From UBA2144 sp964506185 (lineage in GTDB: Bacteria > Patescibacteriota > Gracilibacteria > Peribacterales > Peribacteraceae), in contig CAZDKL010000022.1 of NCBI GenBank assembly GCA_964506185.1, positions 1 to 31,339 on the forward strand: a stretch of DNA of 31,339 bases, in the 5' to 3' direction. Below, in pieces: positions 6,919 through 13,303 of the stretch. Position 1 is the stretch's first letter. Each line of letters begins with the position of its first letter. The position numbers and the translations under genes are program-made. The notes beneath the pieces were generated by a model, which did not search any database, was not told the origin of the DNA, and saw only the letters and a list, made by a program, of their open reading frames with translations.

Positions 6919-7503
6919 CTAAAGAGATCTGAGGGCTGCTGCTACTCTCTCCTCAGAAGTTTTACAGTCAGAAGGAATCTCCTTAAGTACTTTAAGAGCT
7001 GTTGCAGCAGGGTAGCCGAGAGTAGTTAGTGCTTCCACTGCGTCCTGATCGTATTCTGCAGAGTCTGTTTTCATTTCGCCTCTTTCACGGGCAAAAATCT
7101 CCGGTAGTTTCTCGGTCAATGACTTTAGATCAACCAGTAGCTTCTCCGCAGTCTTTTTGCCGACTCCCTTAATGGAGTTTAGAAGCTTCATATCCTGATG
7201 TTCGATTGCGGTCAGAAGCATATGGCGTGGGACCGAGCAGATTTCCAATGCAGTTTTGGGTCCGATGCCGGGAAGATTGATTGACTCCTCAAAAAGCAAC
7301 TTGCTTGCACGGTCAGAGAATCCGAACAGATCAAAACGGTCTTCTCTTATATAGCTCGAAATCAAAAGTTCGGTTTCTGCTCTATTTTCCAACTTATCCC
7401 AAACATCATTTGGAACCTGTACCGAATATCCAACTCCATTAACGTCAACAACAAGCTCATTGGACTGGCCTTTTGTGATTTTTCCTCTTAAAAGTGAAAT
7501 CAT
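6919..7503 (-). CDS. ruvA: RuvA, Holliday junction branch-migration subunit
   Basis: RuvA tetramers bind four-way junctions and load the RuvB motor. 194 aa, normal length. Domain I is an OB fold (MISLLRGKITKGQ, DVNGVGYSVQVP). Domain II has two helix-hairpin-helix motifs, NLPGIGPKTALEI and IKGVGKKTAEKLLVDLK. The C-terminal three-helix domain that touches RuvB is present (YDQDAVEALTTLGYPAATALKVLKEI). RuvB and RuvC are not in this window. A purine-rich repeat and the M23 peptidase promoter lie upstream, in the divergent gap. Confidence 0.96.
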   Translation of the reverse strand: MISLLRGKITKGQSNELVVDVNGVGYSVQVPNDVWDKLENRAETELLISSYIREDRFDLFGFSDRASKLLFEESINLPGIGPKTALEICSVPRHMLLTAIEHQDMKLLNSIKGVGKKTAEKLLVDLKSLTEKLPEIFARERGEMKTDSAEYDQDAVEALTTLGYPAATALKVLKEIPSDCKTSEERVAAALRSL

Positions 7504-7535
7504 AGAAGAGCATTGTAGCAGAAATCATTATAAAG

Positions 7536-7571
7536 AATTAGAAGAATCAGAGGAAGCAGAAGAAGCAGAGG
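7536..7571. repeat. GAAGCAGA-type direct repeat in the divergent gap
   Basis: A run of the loose word AGAAGAATCAGAGGAAGCAG and close variants lies between ruvA and the M23 gene. It has the same style (short word, imperfect reiteration) as the other intergenic elements but no inverted arm. Confidence 0.5.
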
Positions 7572-7596
7572 ATTTCCATAAATAGGCCTTTTACGC

Positions 7597-7602
7597 TATA
7601 AT
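7597..7602 (+). promoter_or_regulatory. -10 box (TATAAT) of the M23 peptidase operon
   Basis: A consensus TATAAT lies 14 nt before the ATG at 7617. The -35 is weak (TTTCCA, 7573-7578, 18-bp spacer). No Shine-Dalgarno sequence is visible in the short leader. Confidence 0.5.
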
Positions 7603-7616
7603 AGATAGAAACCAAA

Positions 7617-8840
7617 ATGAACAAACGACTCGCAATTATAGCAGTATTGACGGCAATAATTATGTTGCTTGCCATCGCAATGCGCATATTGGTGCCAGCA
7701 GATGTTTTGGCAATGATAAGCCCTTCTCATAGACAGGAAGCGCAGGAGAATCTCGACCGCGCGCTCAAAGATGCGGCATCACAATACAGGTCAAAAAGAT
7801 CAGTTGAAGCGAATGAAGAAGAGGTGACAGAAGCAAAAGAAAAGCTGGAAGCCTTGAAGGCGGTTAAAGAAGATTTGGAACAAACAGTAGAGATTAACAA
7901 CAAGTCTCTTGATGAACTTAAAGATCGCTACGGTATTTCCATGCTACTTAGAGGAGCCGGCGGAGGTAGGGGATCTGTTCCTTCTGCATCAGTCGAACTT
8001 CCAAATACCGATAATATAAATTTGGGAGCCGGTCCATCGTTATTTGTAAGTGCGTTTAGTAAATTGACCGGAAGGTCAGTCGGATCAACTACAAAGAGGG
8101 CTCCGCATATAGAGCTCCACAGCCTCCTTTCCGTTGCAAGAGCCAGTGCTCTCGAACTTCCCGATCAGGAGAAGGAATTAAGAAGTCTTGGAAAGGAAAT
8201 TTCTCAGCTTGAACTTGTCGCAAGTGGCCGCATTAGTGCAGACCAAGTTGATGGCGACAGAAGAGCAGAGATAAAGAGAGTATTTGAAGAAGTTCATAAT
8301 CAGGTAATGCGAATGCAGGGCGAACTTGCGCGCATCGATGCAAAGCTGAGGGCAAAAGCTGAGCGCAAACTGATTGAAAAAGGACTGATTGCTCCAAAGC
8401 CTTCGGATGGCTCAGGCAAAATCGTCCAATTCAAACCCAACTTTGTTCGTCCCGCATACGGACGCATAACCGCAACATTCATGCAGCCAAGTTATTTCCA
8501 GGTTTTTGGAATTCCTCATAAAGGAATGGATATCGCAGTAGCTCAAGGGAGTCCCATAGTCTCGAGTGCGGACGGAGTAGTATTTCTTGCTCGTGACGGA
8601 GGTCAGAGAGGTTACTCATATGTTCTAATCGGACACCGCGGAGGCTATGCAACACTTTACGGGCATCTAAGTTCAATAAGCGTCAGTACCGGTCAGGACA
8701 TTAGAGCCGGACAAACTGTCGGCTTAAGCGGAGGTATGCCGGGGACTTACGGATCGGGTCCAACTACAACTGGTCCTCACCTTCACTTCGAGGTTATTAA
8801 AGGTGGAGTTCATGTTAATCCTCAGACTATTCTCAAATAA
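7617..8840 (+). CDS. M23-family (LytM/EnvC-like) murein peptidase with coiled coil
   Basis: 407 aa. An N-terminal hydrophobic segment (about 5-30) is a signal anchor. Next come charged coiled-coil stretches (about 40-105 and 180-265), with a Gly-rich break between them. A C-terminal LytM domain spans about 295-407. The zinc-site motifs are intact: HKGMDI and GPHLHFE, with YGHLSS between them. The domain order (membrane segment, coiled coil, LytM) is that of EnvC/NlpD-type cell-separation factors, but with complete metal ligands it can be catalytic itself. It probably cuts peptidoglycan cross-links during growth or division. Two small genes follow closely. Confidence 0.9.
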   Translation: MNKRLAIIAVLTAIIMLLAIAMRILVPADVLAMISPSHRQEAQENLDRALKDAASQYRSKRSVEANEEEVTEAKEKLEALKAVKEDLEQTVEINNKSLDELKDRYGISMLLRGAGGGRGSVPSASVELPNTDNINLGAGPSLFVSAFSKLTGRSVGSTTKRAPHIELHSLLSVARASALELPDQEKELRSLGKEISQLELVASGRISADQVDGDRRAEIKRVFEEVHNQVMRMQGELARIDAKLRAKAERKLIEKGLIAPKPSDGSGKIVQFKPNFVRPAYGRITATFMQPSYFQVFGIPHKGMDIAVAQGSPIVSSADGVVFLARDGGQRGYSYVLIGHRGGYATLYGHLSSISVSTGQDIRAGQTVGLSGGMPGTYGSGPTTTGPHLHFEVIKGGVHVNPQTILK

Positions 8841-8845
8841 GAGCT

Positions 8846-8968
8846 ATGCAAGATATTATGATTGATACAATGCCGGATAAGGAAGTAAGGAGAAGATTCT
8901 TTACGGATAAACCGGATTATTCTGGACTTGAAGACTCCGAAGAATTTGAAATTACTCAAAGTAACTAA
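8846..8968 (+). CDS. Small hypothetical protein (40 aa)
   Basis: A short frame begins 5 bp after the peptidase stop and ends 3 bp before the next ATG, which makes it a likely middle gene of a three-gene operon. The product is hydrophilic and acidic, with an RRRFF patch near residues 15-19 and an EDSEEFE tail. There is no signal peptide or known motif. The tight spacing is the main support; translation is unproven. Confidence 0.5.
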   Translation: MQDIMIDTMPDKEVRRRFFTDKPDYSGLEDSEEFEITQSN

Positions 8969-8971
8969 CTT

Positions 8972-9595
8972 ATGTCTTCCGAATCACACAGAGACGGCTC
9001 CGATCAGGAAAGAACTAGGGCAATCGTCATGGCAGATGGATTCGATGCTGAAAGAAAGAAGTTATTGGAGGGTTTAAAGAAAAGATACGAAGAAGGCATT
9101 GTGCAATTTGGAAGACAAACATTTTTCGATGGTTCTGATCAGTACGAAGGAGAGCGTCGTATGTGGTTGGACAGAGTTTGTAAGCTATGTGTTCTATATC
9201 CATTACTAAATAAAGGTGGAGTTAGCGAATCTGAAGCAAAAGCGGAAGCTCGCAGGGCACTTACAGCCAAGTTGCCACATGGTGCAGGAGAATTGGAAGC
9301 GCAATTTGATGCGATTTTCAAAAACGCCTATGGAGTGATACTAAAAGCTGTAACTCAAGGTGTTGAAGGTTATCTAGGACTTAAGAATGCTTCAGATCCG
9401 AGTGAAGGTGAAAAAGCTGTTGCGACTACGGACGATCCTCAGCCCGAAGATCCCTCCAGTGATTCACAGTTGGATGTTTGGCTTAGTGAAAGAAGTGAGC
9501 AGGATTCCAGACCACAGGACCATTGGACAATAAAAAGATCTCTTAGAGATAAGTTAGCGATAAGGTTCAGAAAAGGAAAAAAGGAGGAAGAATAA
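8972..9595 (+). CDS. Hypothetical cytoplasmic protein (207 aa)
   Basis: I do not recognise this family. The N-terminal half looks helical and folded (FDAERKKLLEGLKKRYEEGI, RRMWLDRVCKLCVLYPLLNK). The middle is Ala/Glu-rich. Residues about 140-180 are acidic and probably disordered (TTDDPQPEDPSSDSQ). The C-terminus is strongly basic (RFRKGKKEEE). There is no signal peptide or membrane segment. The start lies 3 bp after the 40-aa gene, so it belongs to the M23 operon. It could be a cytoplasmic partner of cell-wall processing, but that is only context. Confidence 0.7.
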   Translation: MSSESHRDGSDQERTRAIVMADGFDAERKKLLEGLKKRYEEGIVQFGRQTFFDGSDQYEGERRMWLDRVCKLCVLYPLLNKGGVSESEAKAEARRALTAKLPHGAGELEAQFDAIFKNAYGVILKAVTQGVEGYLGLKNASDPSEGEKAVATTDDPQPEDPSSDSQLDVWLSERSEQDSRPQDHWTIKRSLRDKLAIRFRKGKKEEE

Positions 9596-9694
9596 TAGAC
9601 TTAGCAATATTAGCCTGTAGAATTTCAGGTCCGATTGTTCGTTCGTTTACAATTTGCAGTTTCGATACACTTGGCAACCGAAAGGAGATTGCCG

Positions 9695-9970
9695 ATGAGT
9701 CTTTTAATTTGTGGAGCAGTTGGGGCGGTGCTGGTTACTGGTATCACCATGGTGCTATTTGGCACAATTGGTTGGTACAAAGTTCGTTGGTTTGCAGTCG
9801 GATTGGTATTGGCATTTACAGCCTGCTTAGTGCGGGTGAAGCTAGTGCCGGAAGCCGTCGGAGTAGAGGATGTGGCAAACAATTGCGTCGGGCTTGTCTC
9901 GTTCCTCTCAGTCGGTTACCTTTGTATCAGGCATGGCTGGCGAAGAAGGCCTCATGCACGAACACAGTGA
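9695..9970 (+). CDS. Small three-helix membrane protein A (tandem pair)
   Basis: 91 aa with three hydrophobic stretches (about 3-25, 30-46, 61-79) and a basic tail (RHGWRRRPHARTQ). The start is set by a strong AAAGGAG, 8 nt before ATG 9695; few genes in this window have such a site. The stop is TGA. It aligns with the next gene: LF-x(2)-G, then KV, a GL helix, VPE, and N-x-CVGLV-x-F. I know no family. Base composition is more GC-rich than the flanks. Strong ribosome site, composition and position together suggest acquired DNA. Bases 9596-9694 ahead of it show no clear promoter. Confidence 0.7.
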   Translation: MSLLICGAVGAVLVTGITMVLFGTIGWYKVRWFAVGLVLAFTACLVRVKLVPEAVGVEDVANNCVGLVSFLSVGYLCIRHGWRRRPHARTQ

Positions 9971-9987
9971 AAAAGGAGATGATGATC

Positions 9988-10269
9988 ATGTATCTCGATG
10001 CGTCATTGTGCCTACTCAGCGGAGCTCTGCTCTGCGTGGGCGCGGTGTTGATGCTGTTTCGTCCCGGACGGTCCAAGGTAATTGCTTTCCTTCTAGGGCT
10101 CATGGTTATGTTGGGGGGCATTTTCCTCCACAGAGTTCCGGAATGGAAGATGGACTTCACGACGCTTCTGAACACTTTCTGCGGTCTGGTCGGGTTCATC
10201 ATTGCGGGGCTGATCTGCGTCGTAATTGATATCCGGCTCAAGAACCGCAGGAGCCAGTTGCCGGGCTGA
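9988..10269 (+). CDS. Small three-helix membrane protein B (paralog of A)
   Basis: 93 aa with three hydrophobic segments (about 4-22, 30-48, 58-82) and a basic C-terminus (RLKNRRSQ). It shares with protein A the pattern LF...G..KV..F..GL, R..VPE and N(T)FCGLVGF, so the two are a tandem duplication. I chose ATG 9988 because the AAGGAG at 9973-9978 is 9 nt upstream; ATGs at 9979 and 9982 are too close to it. The gap from A is 17 bp, so they are co-transcribed. A GC-rich hairpin follows the TGA stop. Function unknown. Confidence 0.7.
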   Translation: MYLDASLCLLSGALLCVGAVLMLFRPGRSKVIAFLLGLMVMLGGIFLHRVPEWKMDFTTLLNTFCGLVGFIIAGLICVVIDIRLKNRRSQLPG

Positions 10270-10294
10270 CACATCAAGGATGATCGGATTAACA

Positions 10295-10322
10295 GGCGGG
10301 CGACTCTAACGAGTTTCCCGCC
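10295..10322 (+). terminator. Hairpin terminator after the membrane-protein pair
   Basis: The outer stem GGCGGG/CCCGCC (10295-10300, 10317-10322) encloses an inner stem ACTC/GAGT. It is followed by an AT-rich stretch (GAAAATTT) rather than a clean T run. Confidence 0.55.
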
Positions 10323-10356
10323 GAAAATTTATGCGATTTTATCCAAGTACTTTAGA

Positions 10357-11319
10357 ATGAGCGTAATGGTATTCAGAACTCGTCCATCAGTCAGGCAGTT
10401 TGCACTCATACAAATGTTAATAGCGGTAATTTTGGCGAACATGACGCCGGTGTTTTCCAAGATTCTTTATGAAAGAGGCTGGACTCCGCTTGGTCTATAC
10501 TTCATGACGCTTGTAATAATGAGCATCATATTAGTCGCGCATGAGATGATGGCTTTGGAAAGAGGGAAAAGGTGGGGCATGACAAGGAAAGACCTTTTCG
10601 GAACGATTCTTTCTACTCTCACTGGCGGAGTGGGGAGCCCGATCTTGTTCTTTACAGGACTTCAGTACGTATCAGCTTCGGAAACAGTGCTCTTTACTAG
10701 CCTTCTTCCGTTTTGGGTTGTGCTGTTTGGAGTATTTTTCTTCCGCGAGCGCTTTACGTTCCAGATGGGCGTGGGAAGTGTTTTGCTTCTTGCCGCTGTG
10801 ATCATACTTGTATGGCCTGATGCGATTGAAACTAACTTGAATCCCGGAATACCGTTCCTGCTTTGCTCGCCGATACTGAGCGCACTTACAACAATCATTC
10901 ACAAAAAGTTTATTAAGCACCGACACTTAGACTCAATCATCATGACAAGGACGATTTTGAGTATGGTTATCATAGGCACCTGGATTCATTTGTTTGATTT
11001 TGAAAGTTTAGAGATGTTGCAAGCTCCGCAGAATATCTGGTTGCTCCTTCTGGTTCCGGTTTTGGGATTCATCTTCCCATTCTTCCTGTACTTCGGATCA
11101 CTCAAGCACACAAAAGTCACAGAAGCCGGAGTTGTAGCAGCTGCCGGAAGAACTTTTGCAGTGATTGCAGCAAGTACATTACTTGGAGAAGAGCTTACGA
11201 CTATCCACATGCTCAGTATCACTTGTGTAGTCTTTGGAGTCCTCTTTATTAACGTACCTCTTACGAAGTGGAGGATAGTTCCATCACGATTGATGGAGAT
11301 GGGGCCGTTGAGGAAGTAA
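10357..11319 (+). CDS. EamA/DMT-superfamily transporter
   Basis: 320 aa with about ten hydrophobic helices in two five-helix halves. These are the two EamA repeats: ALIQMLIAVILANMTPVFSKILYERGWTPLG starts repeat 1, and a second starts near FLLCSPILSALTTIIHKKF. Typical family features are ASETVLFTSLLPFWVVLFGVFFFRERFT at the end of repeat 1 and EAGVVAAAGRTFAVIAASTLLGEELTTIHMLS at the end of repeat 2. Members move small metabolites or amino acids across the inner membrane; the substrate cannot be read from sequence. There is no Shine-Dalgarno sequence, unlike the small membrane genes on both sides. Confidence 0.9.
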   Translation: MSVMVFRTRPSVRQFALIQMLIAVILANMTPVFSKILYERGWTPLGLYFMTLVIMSIILVAHEMMALERGKRWGMTRKDLFGTILSTLTGGVGSPILFFTGLQYVSASETVLFTSLLPFWVVLFGVFFFRERFTFQMGVGSVLLLAAVIILVWPDAIETNLNPGIPFLLCSPILSALTTIIHKKFIKHRHLDSIIMTRTILSMVIIGTWIHLFDFESLEMLQAPQNIWLLLLVPVLGFIFPFFLYFGSLKHTKVTEAGVVAAAGRTFAVIAASTLLGEELTTIHMLSITCVVFGVLFINVPLTKWRIVPSRLMEMGPLRK

Positions 11320-11350
11320 GACATAAGGATTAAGACGTAAGACGTAAGGT
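11317..11350. repeat. TAAGACGTAAG direct-repeat element, copy 2
   Basis: It starts at the stop codon of the EamA gene and reiterates TAAGACGTAAGACGTAAGG, ending in a T run. It uses the same word as 6886-6918 and 27310-27345. Confidence 0.7.
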
Positions 11351-11456
11351 TTTTTATTGGGAAAATAATTGAAAGCCTTAAAAAGAGTAGTAGTCTGAGG
11401 CTGACGTTTGTTGTTCCTTTTTTGGTCTCTGGCCATAGAACGGAGTAAAGGAGGAG

Positions 11457-11666
11457 ATGGAAAGATACGTTGGATATCACGTTTGCCTGATACTGTTTCA
11501 GGCATGGTGGTGGACATGGGTTATCTGGTCTGGGTCGTATAAAAAGGAGGATGGCGTCGTTTACATATGTGTGATACTACTCGCGCTCGACGTAGTATTC
11601 GCGTTGCAATTCACAGTCGAAGCGATGCCGTTTGTGACCGCGATTCTAAGCCAGGTCTGCTCGTGA
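11457..11666 (+). CDS. Small two-helix membrane protein, hypothetical
   Basis: 69 aa. The first hydrophobic segment is Trp-rich (LILFQAWWWTWVIWSG, about 11-26). After a charged loop (SYKKEDG) comes a second (VVYICVILLALDVVFALQF, about 34-52), then a short tail. A strong AAAGGAGG sits directly before ATG 11457, slightly closer than ideal. The stop is TGA and a good terminator follows 20 bp later, so it is a single-gene unit. It shares the expression style of the pair at 9695-10269 but not clear sequence. Family unknown. Confidence 0.55.
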   Translation: MERYVGYHVCLILFQAWWWTWVIWSGSYKKEDGVVYICVILLALDVVFALQFTVEAMPFVTAILSQVCS

Positions 11667-11686
11667 CCATTCTTACAACAGGCGCA

Positions 11687-11708
11687 GGGGGCCATTCGGC
11701 CCCTTATT
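11687..11708 (+). terminator. Intrinsic terminator after the 69-aa gene
   Basis: GGGGGCC-attc-GGCCCCT stem (11687-11704) followed by TATTAT. Compact and GC-rich. Confidence 0.75.
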
Positions 11709-11725
11709 ATGCAATAAAATAGAAC

Positions 11726-11753
11726 TTGATTTTTGTCAAGTATTCTATACAAT
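11726..11753 (+). promoter_or_regulatory. Candidate promoter for the 172-aa membrane protein
   Basis: TTGATT (11726-11731), a 16-bp spacer and TACAAT (11748-11753). Transcription would start near 11760, giving a leader of about 54 nt that contains the ribosome site. Confidence 0.5.
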
Positions 11754-11813
11754 TTGGGGGTACTGTTTGATCCTTTAAGTTCAGTGTCTCGAGCCCGGAA
11801 AGGGGTTAGAACT

Positions 11814-12332
11814 ATGATTATTGATATTGTGTGTGGTGTCGTTGGAATGGCAGCCGGCCTGTTGTTTGGTACCGTTGGTGGATTCGTCCTCAACATTTTC
11901 AATCGTGACACCGATCAAAAGGTTAGGGGATATGCCGGTGTCGTGCTGTGGCTGATGTTTTCCGCCACTGTCGTGCTCGTGGGTTATACCCTATGGAGTA
12001 CGGTATATGGAGAAGTGGTCACTTGGCTTATAACGGCCATCGTCACGTTCGTGTTCACCTCCTTGTTCTCTGCGCGTTATGTTTTGTCGGAAATGGCAAA
12101 GATCCGTGCGGAACAGCGCCAGCACAAAAGGGCCGAAAGAAATCAGCAGGCTGCCGAGAAATGGTTGGCAGGAGGACCTGCGCGCCAGGCCGAGCTCGAC
12201 CAAGTCAATGCTGACAAGAAGTCAGCCATGGTAACGCTTCAGGAAAGCTTCATCGGTTGGCTGAAAAGCGCATTTGCAAGCCCTGCCGACGACACAGAAG
12301 CCAACGGCAACGGCGACGCCTCCACTTGCTAG
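11814..12332 (+). CDS. Membrane protein with C-terminal coiled coil, hypothetical
   Basis: 172 aa with three predicted helices: about 3-29 (Gly-rich, VCGVVGMAAGLLFGTVGGFV), 41-64 and 66-86. A strongly charged Gln/Ala/Arg-rich helix follows (MAKIRAEQRQHKRAERNQQAAEKW, about 93-117), then a short tail ending in STC. The start is set by AAAGGGG, 9 nt before ATG 11814; upstream codons are outside the likely transcript translation region. With its promoter and terminator it forms a complete transcription unit. The GC-rich codon choice (GCC, GGC, CGC) differs from neighbours such as rsmI. Function unknown. The Gly-zipper-like first helix could oligomerise. Confidence 0.7.
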   Translation: MIIDIVCGVVGMAAGLLFGTVGGFVLNIFNRDTDQKVRGYAGVVLWLMFSATVVLVGYTLWSTVYGEVVTWLITAIVTFVFTSLFSARYVLSEMAKIRAEQRQHKRAERNQQAAEKWLAGGPARQAELDQVNADKKSAMVTLQESFIGWLKSAFASPADDTEANGNGDASTC

Positions 12333-12360
12333 CCATCCGGCTAGCCGACAGTACAACAAC

Positions 12361-12388
12361 AAGCCAAGCTCCTACGGGACCTTGGCTT
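12361..12388 (+). terminator. Hairpins ending the 172-aa gene
   Basis: AAGCCAAG/CTTGGCTT (12361-12368, 12381-12388) with a 12-nt loop. A second hairpin, GCTAGCC-atcc-GGCTAGC (12328-12345), overlaps the stop codon. Neither has a strong T run. Confidence 0.5.
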
Positions 12389-12399
12389 GATTCGTATGT

Positions 12400-12542
12400 T
12401 CTGAACCATGATTTACTAGATTTAAGGATTAATGTGATTTAAGTTAATTAACATCAAATTATTAGTGTATGTACATTGTACATACAGTGAAGTTATTCTC
12501 TGTAATCCTGTCTATCCTTCAATCCTTTAATCATGGTTCAGA
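12400..12542. repeat. 143-bp inverted-arm element (CTGAACCATGATT ends, AGGATT words)
   Basis: The outer 14-bp arms 12400-12413 and 12529-12542 are perfect reverse complements. Inside them both arms carry runs of the AAGGATT word (left: TAGATTTAAGGATT; right, read as complement: AAAGGATTGAAGGATAGACA). The centre holds a 21-bp near-perfect palindrome (12466-12486). The right arm ends exactly at the rsmI stop codon. It lies between convergent genes and might serve as a bidirectional terminator. Confidence 0.75.
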
Positions 12543-13214
12543 CTATGTTGCACCAACAACGATAACAAACTCGCCCTTCTTTGTGACGCTTGAAGCAGCT
12601 TCAGCTAATTCAGAGATAGTAGTTTCAATTACTTCCTCATGAATCTTGGTCAGCTCACGTGCAATCGAGACTTTGCGGTCAGGTTGATCGTTCAAAACTT
12701 CGCAAAGTTCATTAAGCGACTTCTCTATTCGATGCACTGACTCATAAAAAACGATAGTACGATCATCTTCTGCAAGTGATTCAAAGAATTTCTTTCTGCC
12801 TTTCTTTAAAGGAGGGAAACCCAAGTAAACGAAGCGGTTTGCAGGCAGTCCGCTCACGCTTAGTGCCGCCAAAAATGCGGATGGTCCGGGTATCACTTCG
12901 ATTTGTATGCCGCGTTTTCGTGCTTGGCTTATCAATTTGAATCCCGGATCAGAAATTCCAGGAGTTCCTGCATCGCTGACGACAGCCATGTGTTCTCCTT
13001 TATTAAGCCTTTTTAAAACACCATCAATTTTCTTATCGCTCGTATAGCTATGCATGGATATCAACTCCTTTTTTGGCATATGAAGTTGCTTCACCAGGTT
13101 TCCGGTAACACGGGTGTCTTCGCAAATGATCGCATCAGCCTTAGTCAAAGTTGCAATCGCCCTCAAGGTGATATCAGTAAGGTTGCCGATGGGAGTTGAA
13201 ACAATAGATAACAT
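12543..13214 (-). CDS. rsmI: RsmI, 16S rRNA 2'-O-methyltransferase (C1402)
   Basis: It methylates the ribose of C1402 in the decoding centre using SAM. 223 aa from ATG 13214, which starts directly with the family motif MLSIVSTPIGNLTDITLRAI. Other blocks are ICEDTRVTGNLVKQL, VVSDAGTPGISDPGF, VEVIPGPSAF-type (IEVIPGPSAFLAALSVSGLP), YLGFPPLKKGRK and FYESVHRI. It looks complete but lacks the extra C-terminal domain of longer homologs. I chose this start over the upstream one at 13292 because of the motif, an AGGAG 5 nt upstream and the -10 box at 13230-13225. Divergent from gyrA. Confidence 0.94.
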   Translation of the reverse strand: MLSIVSTPIGNLTDITLRAIATLTKADAIICEDTRVTGNLVKQLHMPKKELISMHSYTSDKKIDGVLKRLNKGEHMAVVSDAGTPGISDPGFKLISQARKRGIQIEVIPGPSAFLAALSVSGLPANRFVYLGFPPLKKGRKKFFESLAEDDRTIVFYESVHRIEKSLNELCEVLNDQPDRKVSIARELTKIHEEVIETTISELAEAASSVTKKGEFVIVVGAT

Positions 13215-13224
13215 TTCTGCTCCT

Positions 13225-13253
13225 ACTATACGTAGGTTCTTCGACTTTCTTAA
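13225..13253 (-). promoter_or_regulatory. Candidate rsmI promoter
   Basis: On the minus strand: TTAAGA (13253-13248), a 17-bp spacer and TATAGT (13230-13225). The ATG is 10 nt further, so the leader would be only a few nucleotides and the AGGAG there may not be transcribed. Confidence 0.5.
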
Positions 13254-13303
13254 GTTAAAAACCCTTCCATCTTGGACATTTTTCTGTATCATTTGTGGGA
13301 AAG

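Noticed and set aside
12466..12486. Second operator for the ArsR-type regulator (half-site TATGTAC resembles TATGTGC)
   Set aside because: It lies between two convergent genes, inside a larger inverted-repeat element, so there is no promoter for it to control.
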